Positions 1 through 9,658 of a stretch of 64,000 nucleotides of DNA are shown one piece after another. The translations under genes and the position numbers were made by a program. The first letter of the stretch is position 1, and every line of letters begins with the position of its first letter. Source of the DNA: Bacteroidales bacterium UBA5762 (lineage in GTDB: Bacteria > Bacteroidota > Bacteroidia > Bacteroidales > TTA-H9); contig DIEY01000100.1 in the NCBI GenBank assembly GCA_002418865.1, positions 1 to 64,000 on the forward strand, read 5' to 3'. Under the pieces are notes generated by a model. It did not search any database and was not told the origin of the DNA. It saw only the letters and a program-made list of their open reading frames with translations.

Positions 1-635
1 AAGTTGCGACGTTGGGGCAAGGTTTTTTCCCATATATCACTAAAATCGTTCAAATTATCTCCCATTAACAAAACGATTCGATGTGTTTGACTCACCTTTT
101 GGCGGCGTTCCTCCTTGTTAGCCTTGTCGGTTCTGAAGAGTATATGTGCAGAATCGGCCAAAGGAAACCCTAATCGGCGGAGATTGAGTATTGTAGCATT
201 CTGTTCATCTTTTTTACGGTTGGTGATATAAAAAACATCAACATCATGGCTTATTGCAAAATTTATAAAGTCGAGAGCACCCGGAAGAGCTTCGGCTTGA
301 GCCAGAGAAACCCATTCGCTCCATCCCTCGGGATAACTTTTTCCACTTCGAATCAAATAACCTTCATGTGGGCTATTATCGAGCACGGTTTCATCAATAT
401 CAAGTACCACGGCTCTTTTTGTTGAGTTGTCCTCAGAGGCAAGGTCATGCTCGAGCTGGAGATGAGCCAGATTGTAAGCCTGATAATATAAGGCACGAAC
501 TTCGGCTGCTTGCTGAAACCATAGCGTCGCCATAATTAAATGCTCATTATCGTCGTGTTCATGAACTGACGATTTTTTGGTAACCTGACAGGCAACCATG
601 ATTATGCATAGTGAAACTATCAGAAGTTTTTTCAT
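1..635 (-). CDS. Class C acid phosphatase / e(P4)-type 5'-nucleotidase lipoprotein (3' end cut off)
   Basis: HAD-superfamily phosphomonoesterase, expected to be lipid-anchored in the envelope and to release phosphate from nucleotides or other phosphoesters. Translated from the ATG at 635, 211 residues are visible. A short signal peptide ends in a lipobox (MVAC, Cys16). The catalytic DIDET motif (Asp79, Asp81) is followed by DNSPH, and a second acidic cluster GDNLNDF lies at 192-198. Both belong to the DDDD acid phosphatase family, whose members are usually near 270 residues, so about 60 C-terminal residues lie outside the window. It starts 9 bp after the mtgA stop, so the two probably share a transcript. 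The family is clear; the natural substrate is not. Confidence 0.85.
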   Translation of the reverse strand, partial: MKKLLIVSLCIIMVACQVTKKSSVHEHDDNEHLIMATLWFQQAAEVRALYYQAYNLAHLQLEHDLASEDNSTKRAVVLDIDETVLDNSPHEGYLIRSGKSYPEGWSEWVSLAQAEALPGALDFINFAISHDVDVFYITNRKKDEQNATILNLRRLGFPLADSAHILFRTDKANKEERRQKVSQTHRIVLLMGDNLNDFSDIWEKTLPQRRN

Positions 636-644
636 CTTGTAAAT

Positions 645-1337
645 TTAATTAAATTCAATTTTACCGATGTTATTCATGTTCCATAGTATCCATTGTTGAC
701 GTGAGAGTACATAAGAAGAGGGTTTGGCGGGATTTCGCCTGAGAGGTGCCGGCAACACTGCCGCAATAAGTGCAGCCTCTCCACGTGTAAGTTTGGAAGC
801 AGGCTTGTGAAAATAAATCTGACTGGCTGCTTCTGCCCCATAAATCCCAGGTCCTATTTCTATCACGTTTAAGTAAACTTCGAGAATTCTTTTTTTACTC
901 CAAAAAGTTTCTATTAAAAATGTAAAATATGCCTCCAATCCCTTTCGAACCCAAGTACGAGATGGCCATAAAAAAACATTCTTGGCTACCTGTTGGCTAA
1001 TGGTACTTGCTCCTCTTTTTCTGGCATGCGTCTGATTGTGTTTTTGGGCCTTTTTTATTGCATCTATGTCGAAACCATGATGCTTCATAAAATTATTGTC
1101 TTCCGAAGCTACCACCGCCAACCATAAATTGGGCGAGATTTCATCCAAACTTTTCCACTTCCTTTCTATTCTTGCTTCCTTTCCTGCCTTGACATTCTCA
1201 AAGTACCTTATGAACATTAATGGAGTGTAATATACGGGAACAAACTTATAAAGTAAAGTAAAAAAAATGGATATACCAATTAGAATTAATATAATATTCC
1301 TTATCCACCTTAATATGCGTCTTAATAATTTTTTCAT
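645..1337 (-). CDS. mtgA: Monofunctional biosynthetic peptidoglycan transglycosylase
   Basis: Polymerises lipid II into glycan strands at the outer face of the inner membrane. The 230-residue protein has one N-terminal membrane anchor (about 11-33) and a single GT51 domain with no transpeptidase domain, the usual MtgA size and layout. GT51 motifs seen are the catalytic Glu79 in [14 protein letters not shown], the [13 protein letters not shown] block (108-120) and [20 protein letters not shown] (148-167) with the second conserved Glu153. The start is an ATG after a basic N-terminus (KKLLRR). It is first of a two-gene minus-strand unit with the phosphatase. No Bacteroidota -7 box was found in exact form upstream. 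Confidence 0.95.
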   Translation of the reverse strand: MKKLLRRILRWIRNIILILIGISIFFTLLYKFVPVYYTPLMFIRYFENVKAGKEARIERKWKSLDEISPNLWLAVVASEDNNFMKHHGFDIDAIKKAQKHNQTHARKRGASTISQQVAKNVFLWPSRTWVRKGLEAYFTFLIETFWSKKRILEVYLNVIEIGPGIYGAEAASQIYFHKPASKLTRGEAALIAAVLPAPLRRNPAKPSSYVLSRQQWILWNMNNIGKIEFN

Positions 1338-1604
1338 AGAAGTATCAAACTGAACCTATCCCACAAAAACTTTAAGTATTTAATTTTACCACGGTGTTGA
1401 TGTTTTTTCACATCAATCCATCTCACTAAGTTTCCCATTATAATGAGGAAAAACATTCGAATGAAGACGTGATTAATTTTGAAAAACAAAAATAATGAAA
1501 CAAGTTAATCAATCGAACGCAATGCCAAAATTAGGCTTTAGATGCTAAATTAGGGAAATGTAGTTAGTTGACTGCAATAATGGCTGATGAATTCAACAAA
1601 TTAC

Positions 1605-1612
1605 TACATTTG
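1605..1612 (+). promoter_or_regulatory. -7 box (TACATTTG) upstream of yqhD
   Basis: Exact match to the Bacteroidota primary sigma -7 consensus TAnnTTTG, about 65 bp before the chosen yqhD ATG. It lies inside an in-frame upstream extension of the reading frame (from 1587), which argues that the extension is untranslated leader. No clear TTTG -33 element at the ideal distance. Confidence 0.5.
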
Positions 1613-1676
1613 CAGTGGGAAAAAGCATGCAACATTCTGTACATCGAGAAAATCAATTAAAACTATAATCCTTATG

Positions 1677-2828
1677 ATGAATTTTGTTTTTTATAATCCT
1701 GTAAAGATTTATTTCGGTAAAGGACAAATTGCAAAGATATCGAATGAAATTCCCAAGGATGCTACCATATTAATGACTTATGGTGGGGGCAGTATTTTCA
1801 CAAATGGCGTATATGAACAAGTTAAGTCGGCTTTAGCCGATTATAAGTTGCTCGAGTTTGGGGGTATAGAGCCCAATCCTCGTTATGAGACTTTAATCAA
1901 GGCTTTACCTATCATTAAAGAAAATCATGTGAATTTTATATTAGCTGTAGGAGGTGGCTCAGTAATCGATGGAACGAAATTTATTTCAGTAGCAAGTTTT
2001 TACGAAGGTGACCCCTGGGATTTTCTTTCGAAAGGAGTAAGGGCTCAAAAAGCTCTTCCCATTGGGGTAGTGCTTACTTTACCTGCAACAGGAAGTGAAA
2101 TGAATGCAGGGGCAGTAATATCGAGAGAAGCCACTAAAGAAAAACGTTCTTTCTTTAGTCCACTGGTTTTCCCACGTTTTTCGGTAACCGATCCTTCAGT
2201 TACATTTTCTTTACCTCCGCGACAAGTAGCCAATGGTATTGTGGATGCATTTATTCACACTATGGAACAATATCTTACCTACCCTGTTAATGCACCCATA
2301 CAGGACCGCATGTCAGAAAGCATACTGATTACTTTGATGGAAGAAGGTCCAAAAGCCATAGTAAAACCCAATGATTACGACACACGGGCAAATATCATGT
2401 GGTCTGCTACCATGGCTTTGAATGGGTTGATTGCCTGCGGTGTTCCTACCGATTGGGCTACTCATGGCATAGGGCATGAACTCACTGCCTTGCATGGCCT
2501 CGACCATGGCCTAACGCTTGCAATCGTTTATCCAGGGGTAATGAAAGTGATGCAAAATGAAAAACGTGAAAAAATTCTTCAATATGCCGAAAGAGTCTTA
2601 AAAATTACTCAAGGGACTGAGAATGAAAGAATAGATAAAGCTATTCTAAAGACCGACGAATTTTTCCGCTCTTTAGGCATGAAAACTCGCCTGAGCGAAA
2701 ATGGTATAGGCCAGGATACAATAGAAACTATTGTGGAACGCTTTACTAAACCCCAAATCGTACGTTTAGGTGAAAACCAAAGCATTACGCCAGAAAAAGT
2801 ACGTCAAATCTTAATAGAAAGATTATAA
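1677..2828 (+). CDS. yqhD: NADPH-dependent iron/zinc-containing alcohol dehydrogenase, YqhD type
   Basis: Reduces aldehydes (short-chain or lipid-peroxidation derived) to alcohols with NADPH in the cytoplasm. The 383-residue protein starts MNFVFYNPVK, matching the start of YqhD (about 387 residues). The frame stays open upstream to 1587, but that part is not family-like and contains a promoter box; ATG 1674 is an alternative. Nucleotide-binding GGGS motifs lie at 36-39 and 92-95. By comparison with E. coli YqhD, the metal ligands are Asp190, His194, His263 (WATH) and His277 (GLDH). Long stretches such as LTLPATGSE, LPPRQVANGIVDAF and LNGLIACGVP are YqhD-like rather than like other group III dehydrogenases. 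It is followed after 11 bp by a peptidase gene. Confidence 0.93.
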   Translation: MNFVFYNPVKIYFGKGQIAKISNEIPKDATILMTYGGGSIFTNGVYEQVKSALADYKLLEFGGIEPNPRYETLIKALPIIKENHVNFILAVGGGSVIDGTKFISVASFYEGDPWDFLSKGVRAQKALPIGVVLTLPATGSEMNAGAVISREATKEKRSFFSPLVFPRFSVTDPSVTFSLPPRQVANGIVDAFIHTMEQYLTYPVNAPIQDRMSESILITLMEEGPKAIVKPNDYDTRANIMWSATMALNGLIACGVPTDWATHGIGHELTALHGLDHGLTLAIVYPGVMKVMQNEKREKILQYAERVLKITQGTENERIDKAILKTDEFFRSLGMKTRLSENGIGQDTIETIVERFTKPQIVRLGENQSITPEKVRQILIERL

Positions 2829-2839
2829 TTCGTCACTTC

Positions 2840-4411
2840 GTGAAGACATATACATACGATATCTCAAAATTACTTCTTGGCGTTTGTCTTTTTTTATCAT
2901 TGTCAACTACAGTTTTTGCTCAAGAAGAAAGCATAACCCCAACTATCCTAAAAAATCATATCGACTTTTTGGCCTCCGATAGATTGCAAGGACGTAAAAC
3001 ACCAAGTCCAGGTCTCGATACTGCCGCAAGTTACATTGCGCATGAATTACAAAATCTTGGAATTAATCCTCTGAATGGCACTTACTTCCATTCCTTAAAT
3101 CTATGCAGATGTGGCTTAGGCAAACAACAACACTTCGAATTGAGTACACCCTCAGGGAAAGTTGTCATCCCGCTAAAAACGGGTTATATCCCTTTTCAGA
3201 CCATTGGTGATACTACCATCGAAGGATCATTGGTCTTCGCAGGTTATGGACTTAGCCTGCCTAATCTGGGATATGACGATTACAGCAATGTTGATGTGAA
3301 AGGTAAAATCGTTGTGGTGTTGAGCCATTTTCCTGGTGAAACTTCTGATGATGACAGAGCAAAACAGATCGAAAAATCAGGGAAAACCTCTATCGATGAG
3401 AAAATTGCTACAGCTCGAAGCAAAGGCGCTATCGGCCTGATTTTACTTACAAATCCCAAGAATCATCTATTGTTGAAACCTCAGGGACATTCATGGGCAG
3501 CTCTTTTTAAAAGAGCAAAAGAAGATTCCGATCCGCTGATGTTGAAATCGGACAAGAAATCGTTTACTGCCATACATGCCGGCGAAGAAACGATGAAAAC
3601 ATTGTTTGGCAGCAAAGAAAACCTCATCAAGATTCAAGAAAAAATCGACGAGAATTTTCAATCTTATTCTTTCGAACTTCAAGGATTTACGGCATCCATT
3701 GAAACAAGTCTTCACAAACGTTTCATAAAAGCCGATAACGTCATTGGAATTCTCGAAGGCAATAATCCAGAATTAAAATCGCAGTACCTTATCATTGGAG
3801 CTCATTACGACCATATTGGAACAATGATATCCGATGGCAAAAATAGTTCTGACACTATATTCAACGGAGCCGACGATAATGCTTCGGGTACAGCTGCAGT
3901 ACTGGCTATCGCCAGAGCTTTTTCAAGAGCCGAGAAATTGCCAGAGAGAAGTGTGGTTTTTATATTTTTTGCTGGTGAAGAATTAGGCTTGCTTGGCTCA
4001 CGCAGTTTTGTACTCGACCCTCCCCTTCCATTAGACAGTATCATTGCCATGCTCAATTTCGATATGGTATGCCGAGGTGGATATGATACGTTGTATATTG
4101 GTCCCGAAGCCACAAATTCAGCTTTATATTTGCTGGCTAAAGAAAAAGCCATGTCAGAAGGATTCAGGATAGTTCAACAGAATAGGCTTTCGTTTGGCGG
4201 GAGCGATCATCAGCCATTTTTGAATAACAATATTCCCGCCTTGCATTTTTTTACGGGACTTCATGCAGATTATCATCAGGTGAGCGATAACCCCGACCGC
4301 TGCGATTCCGTTAAAGCCTCCAAAGTGGCTCGACTCGGTTGGAAACTTGCATGGGAAATTGCCAATTCAAATATTAACTTTGCAGACAATTCTGCAGAAA
4401 TAAAAAACTAA
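2840..4411 (+). CDS. Secreted M28-family zinc aminopeptidase with PA domain
   Basis: Exported metallopeptidase expected to remove N-terminal residues from peptides outside the inner membrane. The chosen start is GTG at 2840, 11 bp after the yqhD stop, giving a good signal peptide cleaved near Ala27 (VFA-QEE). A protease-associated insert occupies about 115-290, then the M28 catalytic domain: His322 in GAHYDHIG, the GADDNASG block (Asp345/346), FAGEE (Glu380-Glu381), NFDM (Asp408), SDHQPF and the final YHQVSDNPD (His479), together forming a typical two-zinc site. All key residues are present. Peptide specificity cannot be read. Probably co-transcribed with yqhD, although no functional link is obvious. 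Confidence 0.9.
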   Translation: MKTYTYDISKLLLGVCLFLSLSTTVFAQEESITPTILKNHIDFLASDRLQGRKTPSPGLDTAASYIAHELQNLGINPLNGTYFHSLNLCRCGLGKQQHFELSTPSGKVVIPLKTGYIPFQTIGDTTIEGSLVFAGYGLSLPNLGYDDYSNVDVKGKIVVVLSHFPGETSDDDRAKQIEKSGKTSIDEKIATARSKGAIGLILLTNPKNHLLLKPQGHSWAALFKRAKEDSDPLMLKSDKKSFTAIHAGEETMKTLFGSKENLIKIQEKIDENFQSYSFELQGFTASIETSLHKRFIKADNVIGILEGNNPELKSQYLIIGAHYDHIGTMISDGKNSSDTIFNGADDNASGTAAVLAIARAFSRAEKLPERSVVFIFFAGEELGLLGSRSFVLDPPLPLDSIIAMLNFDMVCRGGYDTLYIGPEATNSALYLLAKEKAMSEGFRIVQQNRLSFGGSDHQPFLNNNIPALHFFTGLHADYHQVSDNPDRCDSVKASKVARLGWKLAWEIANSNINFADNSAEIKN

Positions 4412-4510
4412 ATACCCTAAATCATTCGAAACTCATCTTATATCAAAATAAACAACATAATTCATCTTTTAATTTCTTCAATCCATCTTTTCACATAAAA
4501 CCTAAAATTT

Positions 4511-5341
4511 ATGAAACATCAACATCTTGCGCTATTTCTTTTATTTCTTAGTCCTCTGATGGGCATTGCTCAAAAAAAATACAATCCAGAGATCAAACTC
4601 AACAAAGGAGATACATTGATTTATCTGATTCAAACCAATGTAGATATGACCCAAAGCATGATGGGACAGGACATAAACATGAATGTCTCTACCCAATCAA
4701 AAAATATCATTACTGTAAATGATATCGATAAGAATGATTATTACCATTTGAGCCAGTTAAGCAAAGAAATGAAGGTTAATATGAAAATGGATCAGATGGA
4801 TAGCACCATGTTTATCCCCGATATCAACAATCTTCCTGTTTTAGTAATGAGCAAAAAGGGAAACATCCTACACAAAGTGGTTTCGACCAATGAAAAAGGC
4901 CAAACCATGGGCAATGATTTTGGCGATGTTACGGCCAGTTCGCCTTTTATTGAATTTCCTGACAGAAAGATTTCGGAAAGCGAAAGTTGGGAAACCCTTC
5001 AAAATGATACCGTAAACTTTATGGGAGGTGACTTGATTACCAATGCAAAAACAGTATATACCCTTATTGGAACTGATAATAAAGAGGGAGTAAAATGCTT
5101 GAAGGTCAATCATAAAACTACTGCCAACAATGAAGGAACGACTAATATGCAAGGAATGGACTTTGCGATAGAAGGAACTACTGTCATGGAGGGAACTACA
5201 TGGATAGATTCAAAAACGGGCATACCTGTTTTTATAGATGGCACAGCTGAAAGTCAAATGACGCTATTACTCAGTGGACAGCAAAACATGACCATCCCTT
5301 TAACCTACAAAACCACTTTTACTAAGAAACTCTTAAAATAA
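4511..5341 (+). CDS. Secreted protein of unknown function, DUF6263-like
   Basis: A 276-residue exported protein with a signal peptide cleaved after about residue 20 (GIAQKK). The mature part is rich in beta-type sequence: alternating polar and hydrophobic residues, many Thr/Asn, repeated Met-Gln-Gly-Met-type stretches. It contains LNKGDTLIYLIQTNVDMTQ near the N-terminus and a closing PLTYKTTFTKK strand. The organisation resembles the Bacteroidota DUF6263 family of predicted periplasmic or surface beta-structured proteins; this is recognition by pattern, not by search. No catalytic motif seen. It lies 99 bp after the M28 peptidase and is followed by a likely terminator, so it may be last gene of a yqhD-M28 unit. 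Function unknown. Confidence 0.6.
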   Translation: MKHQHLALFLLFLSPLMGIAQKKYNPEIKLNKGDTLIYLIQTNVDMTQSMMGQDINMNVSTQSKNIITVNDIDKNDYYHLSQLSKEMKVNMKMDQMDSTMFIPDINNLPVLVMSKKGNILHKVVSTNEKGQTMGNDFGDVTASSPFIEFPDRKISESESWETLQNDTVNFMGGDLITNAKTVYTLIGTDNKEGVKCLKVNHKTTANNEGTTNMQGMDFAIEGTTVMEGTTWIDSKTGIPVFIDGTAESQMTLLLSGQQNMTIPLTYKTTFTKKLLK

Positions 5342-5364
5342 TCCATTCGCTAATGATTTCCAAT

Positions 5365-5397
5365 AGAGGCTCTCACTAAACGAGGGACCTCTTTTTT
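5365..5397 (+). terminator. Likely rho-independent terminator
   Basis: AGAGG and CTC pair with GAG and CCTCT around a short loop, with a small bulge, then a run of six T. It lies 24 bp after the stop of the DUF6263-like gene and separates it from the GH30 gene. Confidence 0.55.
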
Positions 5398-5549
5398 GTA
5401 TTTGTTGAACCCAAATTCACTAAAAATATTTAGAAATAAACAATGATTTGGGCCTTCGATATTTTAACGAATATTATTTATCCTATAATTTCCTAATTTT
5501 ATCTATTATTTTTATCAATCATTGAAGTATAATCAAATTTTTAAATCCT

Positions 5550-7016
5550 ATGAAGCATATCAATTTTATCTTTTTTGCCCTGATATTGATGGCAGGAGCA
5601 TGTAAAAACGAGCAAGAAACAAACCTTGTAACCCCATCAATGGGAAATTTCGAAGGTAAAAAGCTGGTGGTTTATCTAACAGCCCAAGCCACGGATGCAC
5701 GCTTGACTCTTTCACAAACCTCAGTATTTGCTGCTCAGAGACAACCTCTCGAAACGGAATACGTAGTTTATGTTAATCCGAACAAAAGTTTTCAGGAGTA
5801 CTTAGGCGTGGGTGGGGCTATTACCGATGCAGCAGCCGAAACCTTTGCCAAATTAACCCCATCGAATCAGCAAAAACTATTAGAATGTTACTTCAACAAA
5901 GAAAAAGGCATTGGTTATTCCATTATCAGAACCAATATACACAGTTGCGATTTCAGCAGTAATAGTTATACTTACATTGAGGAAGGCGATTCGGCTCTCA
6001 AAACCTTCAGCATTGCTCATGATACAGTTTATCGTATTCCACTCATCAAAAAAGCCATGAAAGAAAGTGGTGAGAAAGCTATTTTGTTTGCCAGCCCTTG
6101 GAGTCCTCCTGCATTTATGAAAAGCAATAACAATATGTTGTATGGCGGGAAGCTTTTGCCAAAATATTATCAAGCCTGGGCTAACTATTTTGTGAAATTC
6201 ATCAAGGAATATGAAAAGAAAGGTGTTCCTGTTTGGGGTATAACAGTTCAGAATGAGCCCATGGCTACTCAAATATGGGAATCATGCATTTATACGGCTG
6301 AGGAAGAACGCGATTTCTTGAAGAATTTTCTCGGGCCCACTCTCTCGAATAATGGATTGGGCGACAAAAAAATTATCGTTTGGGATCATAACCGCGACCT
6401 TTTGCCTTATCGAGCCTCGGTCATCTTTAGTGATCCTGAAGCTGCAAAATATGCCTGGGGTATTGGATTCCACTGGTACGAAGATTGGTCGGGGGGAGCA
6501 CAAATGTTCGACAATGTAAGAGCCGTTTACGAAGCCTGGCCCGATAAAAATATCCTATTCACCGAAGGATGCACCGAAAGTTTCAGACCTGACCATTATG
6601 ATTACTGGCCTAATGCCGAAGATTATGGCACATCCATGATTCATGATTTCAATAATGGTACTGTAGGTTGGACTGACTGGAATATCCTTCTCGACGAAGT
6701 AGGAGGTCCAAACCATGTAAAAAATTATTGTTTTGCTCCCGTACATGGGAACACCCAAACCGGCGAATTAATCTTTACCCCTGCCTATTACTATATTGGC
6801 CATTTCTCCAAATTTATACAAAGAGGTGCACATCGCATACTGAGTACGCCCAGCCGCAGTGCTTTGCTCTCCACCTCATTTCTGAATCCCGACGGAAGCA
6901 TTGCTACTATTGTTATGAACAAATCCGACCAGAATATTCCGTATCTTCTCATTGTCGCCGATGGCTTGGCTCAATTGAATATTCCGGCTCATGCTATACA
7001 AACTATTGTTTATTAA
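5550..7016 (+). CDS. GH30-family glycoside hydrolase lipoprotein (first copy)
   Basis: Retaining beta-glycosidase of family GH30 (beta-glucosidase, beta-1,6-glucanase or related activity), probably surface- or periplasm-exposed. The 488-residue protein has a lipobox MAGAC (Cys18). The TIM-barrel carries the usual GH30 landmarks: LGVGGAITDAAAE near 85-98, RTNIHSCDFS, ASPWSPPAFM (181-190), acid/base Glu236 in ITVQNEP and nucleophile Glu339 in LFTEG. The C-terminal beta domain ends TIVY, the same pattern as the second GH30 (ATIIW). It is followed after 29 bp by a GH3 gene on the same strand. Subfamily cannot be fixed by eye. Confidence 0.92.
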   Translation: MKHINFIFFALILMAGACKNEQETNLVTPSMGNFEGKKLVVYLTAQATDARLTLSQTSVFAAQRQPLETEYVVYVNPNKSFQEYLGVGGAITDAAAETFAKLTPSNQQKLLECYFNKEKGIGYSIIRTNIHSCDFSSNSYTYIEEGDSALKTFSIAHDTVYRIPLIKKAMKESGEKAILFASPWSPPAFMKSNNNMLYGGKLLPKYYQAWANYFVKFIKEYEKKGVPVWGITVQNEPMATQIWESCIYTAEEERDFLKNFLGPTLSNNGLGDKKIIVWDHNRDLLPYRASVIFSDPEAAKYAWGIGFHWYEDWSGGAQMFDNVRAVYEAWPDKNILFTEGCTESFRPDHYDYWPNAEDYGTSMIHDFNNGTVGWTDWNILLDEVGGPNHVKNYCFAPVHGNTQTGELIFTPAYYYIGHFSKFIQRGAHRILSTPSRSALLSTSFLNPDGSIATIVMNKSDQNIPYLLIVADGLAQLNIPAHAIQTIVY

Positions 7017-7045
7017 TATATTTTGCAAAAAACATCTTTCCCAAC

Positions 7046-9568
7046 ATGTGTAGATTACGGACTTGTTTATTAATGATAACCGCCATAAGTATATTGGCAT
7101 CTGGGTGTAAAAAACAGCCTCCTTATAAAGATAAGAACCTTGGTGTGGATCAAAGAGTTGAAGATTTGCTTGAACGAATGACTTTGGATGAAAAAATCGA
7201 ACAATTAGCCGGCCTTCCCGACTCTTCGGGCATGAAAACGGTTTATAATCGACGTTTAGGCATACCCGACTTTAAGATGTGTGATGGACCGGTTGGCGTT
7301 AGATGGGACACTTCGACGGCTTTCCCTTCGGGAGTATCACTTGCGGCAACCTTCGATACATCTCTGGCAAGGCAATATGGCGAAATGATAGCCAAAGAAA
7401 CTTTGTTCAAGGGAAGAAATTATCTATTGGCTCCTTGCATCAATATTCATCGTTTGCCCACCGGAGGCCGAAACTTCGAAAGCTATGGCGAAGATCCATT
7501 CCTGGCCGGTAAGATTGCTTCGGCATACATCAAAGCTGTACAAAAAGAAGGGGTAATTACTTCGGTAAAACATTACGCACTGAACAATCAAGAATGGGAA
7601 CGCACTCAACTTGACGTAATAGCAGATGAACGAACAATGAGGGAAATATATCTGCCAGCCTTCGAAATGGCTGTAAAAGAAGGTGGCGCCTATACTGTGA
7701 TGGCCTCTTATAATAAAATAAATGGCTGGTATGCATCGGAAAACGAACATTTGCTGCAAGATATTCTGAAAAATGAGTGGGGATTTAAGGGACTGGTAAT
7801 ATCCGACTGGGGAGCAACACATTCTACCAGTAATGCAATTCGCCATGGTTTAGATTTGGAAATGCCTACGGGTGAATATCTTAACCGCGATAAAATCATG
7901 CACGCCATACAAAAGGGAGAAATCACAAAGGCTGATATCGACAACATGGTAAGAAGAATTCTTTGGGTTAAATTTCAATCGGGTCTTTTTGATCGCCCCC
8001 AGAACCTCTCTTATCCTGATCCTTCCGAGGCATCAGCAGAATTGGCTTATGATGTAGCTGTTCGTTCCATCGTTTTACTAAAAAATTCCAATCATATTTT
8101 GCCTGTTGACCTTACGAAAATAAAGTCCATAGCGGTAATTGGGCCAAATGCTTCAGTTGCCAGAACTGGTGGAGGTGGAAGTTCGCATGTCGTGCCTTGG
8201 CGTGCTATCGATCCACTAACTCAACTCAAAAATGTTGCAGGTAATCAAGTAGAAATTAACTACGCCCAAGGAGTAAAACTTAGTGCTAGTCCTTTGCAGG
8301 CAATCCCATCCGAGTTTTTAAGAACAAAGGATGGAAAACATGGAATTAATGGAGAATATTTCAAAGGAACCCAACTGGAAGGTTCTCCAACATTTCAACG
8401 ATTAGATAGCAATGTAGACTTTGTTTGGGAAGAGAACGAGCCAGTTCCTTCATTGGGCAAAGACCATTTTTCGGTACGTTGGACGGGCTATCTCTTAGCT
8501 CCCGAAAGCCGAAATTATGTTTTATATACGGCCAGCGACGACGGCATCAGGCTTTATGTAAATAACAAGTTAATGATAGATAATTGGACCGATCATGGTA
8601 CAACCATTGACTCGGCTCAGATTTTTCTAAAAGCCGGTGAGAAATATGAAATAAAGCTTGAATTTTTTGAAAATGCTGGTTCTGCAATATGCCAGTTAGG
8701 TTGGGATTACTTTGGTGCTGAAGGCGAAGAAGCAGAAAGGATAGTCGAGGCAGTCAGAGTTGCTAAAGAGAGTGACATAGCCATTGTTTTCGCTGGTTCG
8801 AGCGAATATATCGAAAGTGAAGGATACGACAGAATTGGTGGAATGAAATTGACCTCTGGCCAAGACGAACTTATAGAGGCGGTGGTGAAGGCCAATCCTA
8901 AGACTATAGTAGTTCTATATGGAGGAACGAGCACAGACATGAGTAAATGGGGAGAAAAAGTTCCAGCTATTTTGGATGTATTTTTTCCCGGTCAGGAGGG
9001 TTCAAGAGCAATTATCGATATACTGTTGGGTAAGGCCAACCCTTCGGGAAAATTACCTTTCAGTTTCATTCAATCTCAACATCAATCTCCTGCTTATAAA
9101 GGCTATCAGGATCCTTCTAAGATTGCTCATTATAGCGAAGGCATATATGTGGGTTACAGGTATTATGAGAAAAATAGAATCCAACCCGCATTTCCTTTCG
9201 GATTCGGATTATCCTATACTGAATTCGAATACACTAATATGCAAGTTGAACCACTATCAAAAGATTCTTGCCTTGTAAGTATAGACATAAAAAATATCGG
9301 CCAAATGACAGGAACTGAAATTGTTCAAATTTATGTTGTTCCACCGGATGCCAGTAATAGGCCTTTAAAGGAGCTCAAAGGATTTGCAGCTGTTACTCTT
9401 AGGCCTGGCGAAAACCAAAACGTTAGAATTATACTAAATCCACGTTCTTTCTCCTATTATGACCAAACACAAGGAAAGTGGGTCATACAAAGTGGAAAAT
9501 ATACAATCTTGGCTTCCAGTTCCTCAGTCGATACACGTCAACAGGCTTTTTTCGAAATTATGCCCTGA
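7046..9568 (+). CDS. GH3-family beta-glucosidase lipoprotein with PA14 insert
   Basis: Exo-acting beta-glucosidase expected to finish breakdown of oligosaccharides made by the GH30 enzymes. The frame is open further upstream, but that part overlaps the GH30 gene. From ATG 7046 (or 7073) there is a signal peptide with lipobox LASGC (Cys21), giving 840 residues. The GH3 N-terminal barrel shows KHYALNNQE (175-183) and the nucleophile Asp254 in VISDWGATH. A PA14 domain (about 430-560, with YTASDDGIRLYVNNK) is inserted in the second GH3 domain, which then resumes with the Glu-rich SEYIESEGYDR region. The protein ends with the FGFGLSYT motif and an Fn3-like domain. PA14 inserts often bind sugar near the active site. 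Probably co-transcribed with GH30. Confidence 0.93.
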   Translation: MCRLRTCLLMITAISILASGCKKQPPYKDKNLGVDQRVEDLLERMTLDEKIEQLAGLPDSSGMKTVYNRRLGIPDFKMCDGPVGVRWDTSTAFPSGVSLAATFDTSLARQYGEMIAKETLFKGRNYLLAPCINIHRLPTGGRNFESYGEDPFLAGKIASAYIKAVQKEGVITSVKHYALNNQEWERTQLDVIADERTMREIYLPAFEMAVKEGGAYTVMASYNKINGWYASENEHLLQDILKNEWGFKGLVISDWGATHSTSNAIRHGLDLEMPTGEYLNRDKIMHAIQKGEITKADIDNMVRRILWVKFQSGLFDRPQNLSYPDPSEASAELAYDVAVRSIVLLKNSNHILPVDLTKIKSIAVIGPNASVARTGGGGSSHVVPWRAIDPLTQLKNVAGNQVEINYAQGVKLSASPLQAIPSEFLRTKDGKHGINGEYFKGTQLEGSPTFQRLDSNVDFVWEENEPVPSLGKDHFSVRWTGYLLAPESRNYVLYTASDDGIRLYVNNKLMIDNWTDHGTTIDSAQIFLKAGEKYEIKLEFFENAGSAICQLGWDYFGAEGEEAERIVEAVRVAKESDIAIVFAGSSEYIESEGYDRIGGMKLTSGQDELIEAVVKANPKTIVVLYGGTSTDMSKWGEKVPAILDVFFPGQEGSRAIIDILLGKANPSGKLPFSFIQSQHQSPAYKGYQDPSKIAHYSEGIYVGYRYYEKNRIQPAFPFGFGLSYTEFEYTNMQVEPLSKDSCLVSIDIKNIGQMTGTEIVQIYVVPPDASNRPLKELKGFAAVTLRPGENQNVRIILNPRSFSYYDQTQGKWVIQSGKYTILASSSSVDTRQQAFFEIMP

Positions 9569-9589
9569 CTTTGTGGAAATCAAAAAATT

Positions 9590-9624
9590 ATCCAGCTTCT
9601 GATGAACAAAAGCTGGATTTTTTT
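9590..9624. terminator. Bidirectional terminator between convergent GH3 and GH30 genes
   Basis: Stem ATCCAGCTT/AAGCTGGAT with an 11-base loop, followed by T7 on the plus strand; the A-rich sequence on the left gives a T-rich tail on the minus strand. It sits between the GH3 stop (9568) and the GH30 stop (9659), so it can serve both. Confidence 0.8.
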
Positions 9625-9658
9625 ATATAAAAAGAATTGTGTGAGGATGGTTTTGCAA

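Noticed and set aside
1587..1676. Upstream in-frame extension of yqhD
   Set aside because: It is not like the family N-terminus and contains a TACATTTG promoter box.
6728..7045. Upstream in-frame extension of the GH3 gene
   Set aside because: It overlaps the GH30 coding region in another frame and has no signal peptide; the lipoprotein start at 7046 is much better.
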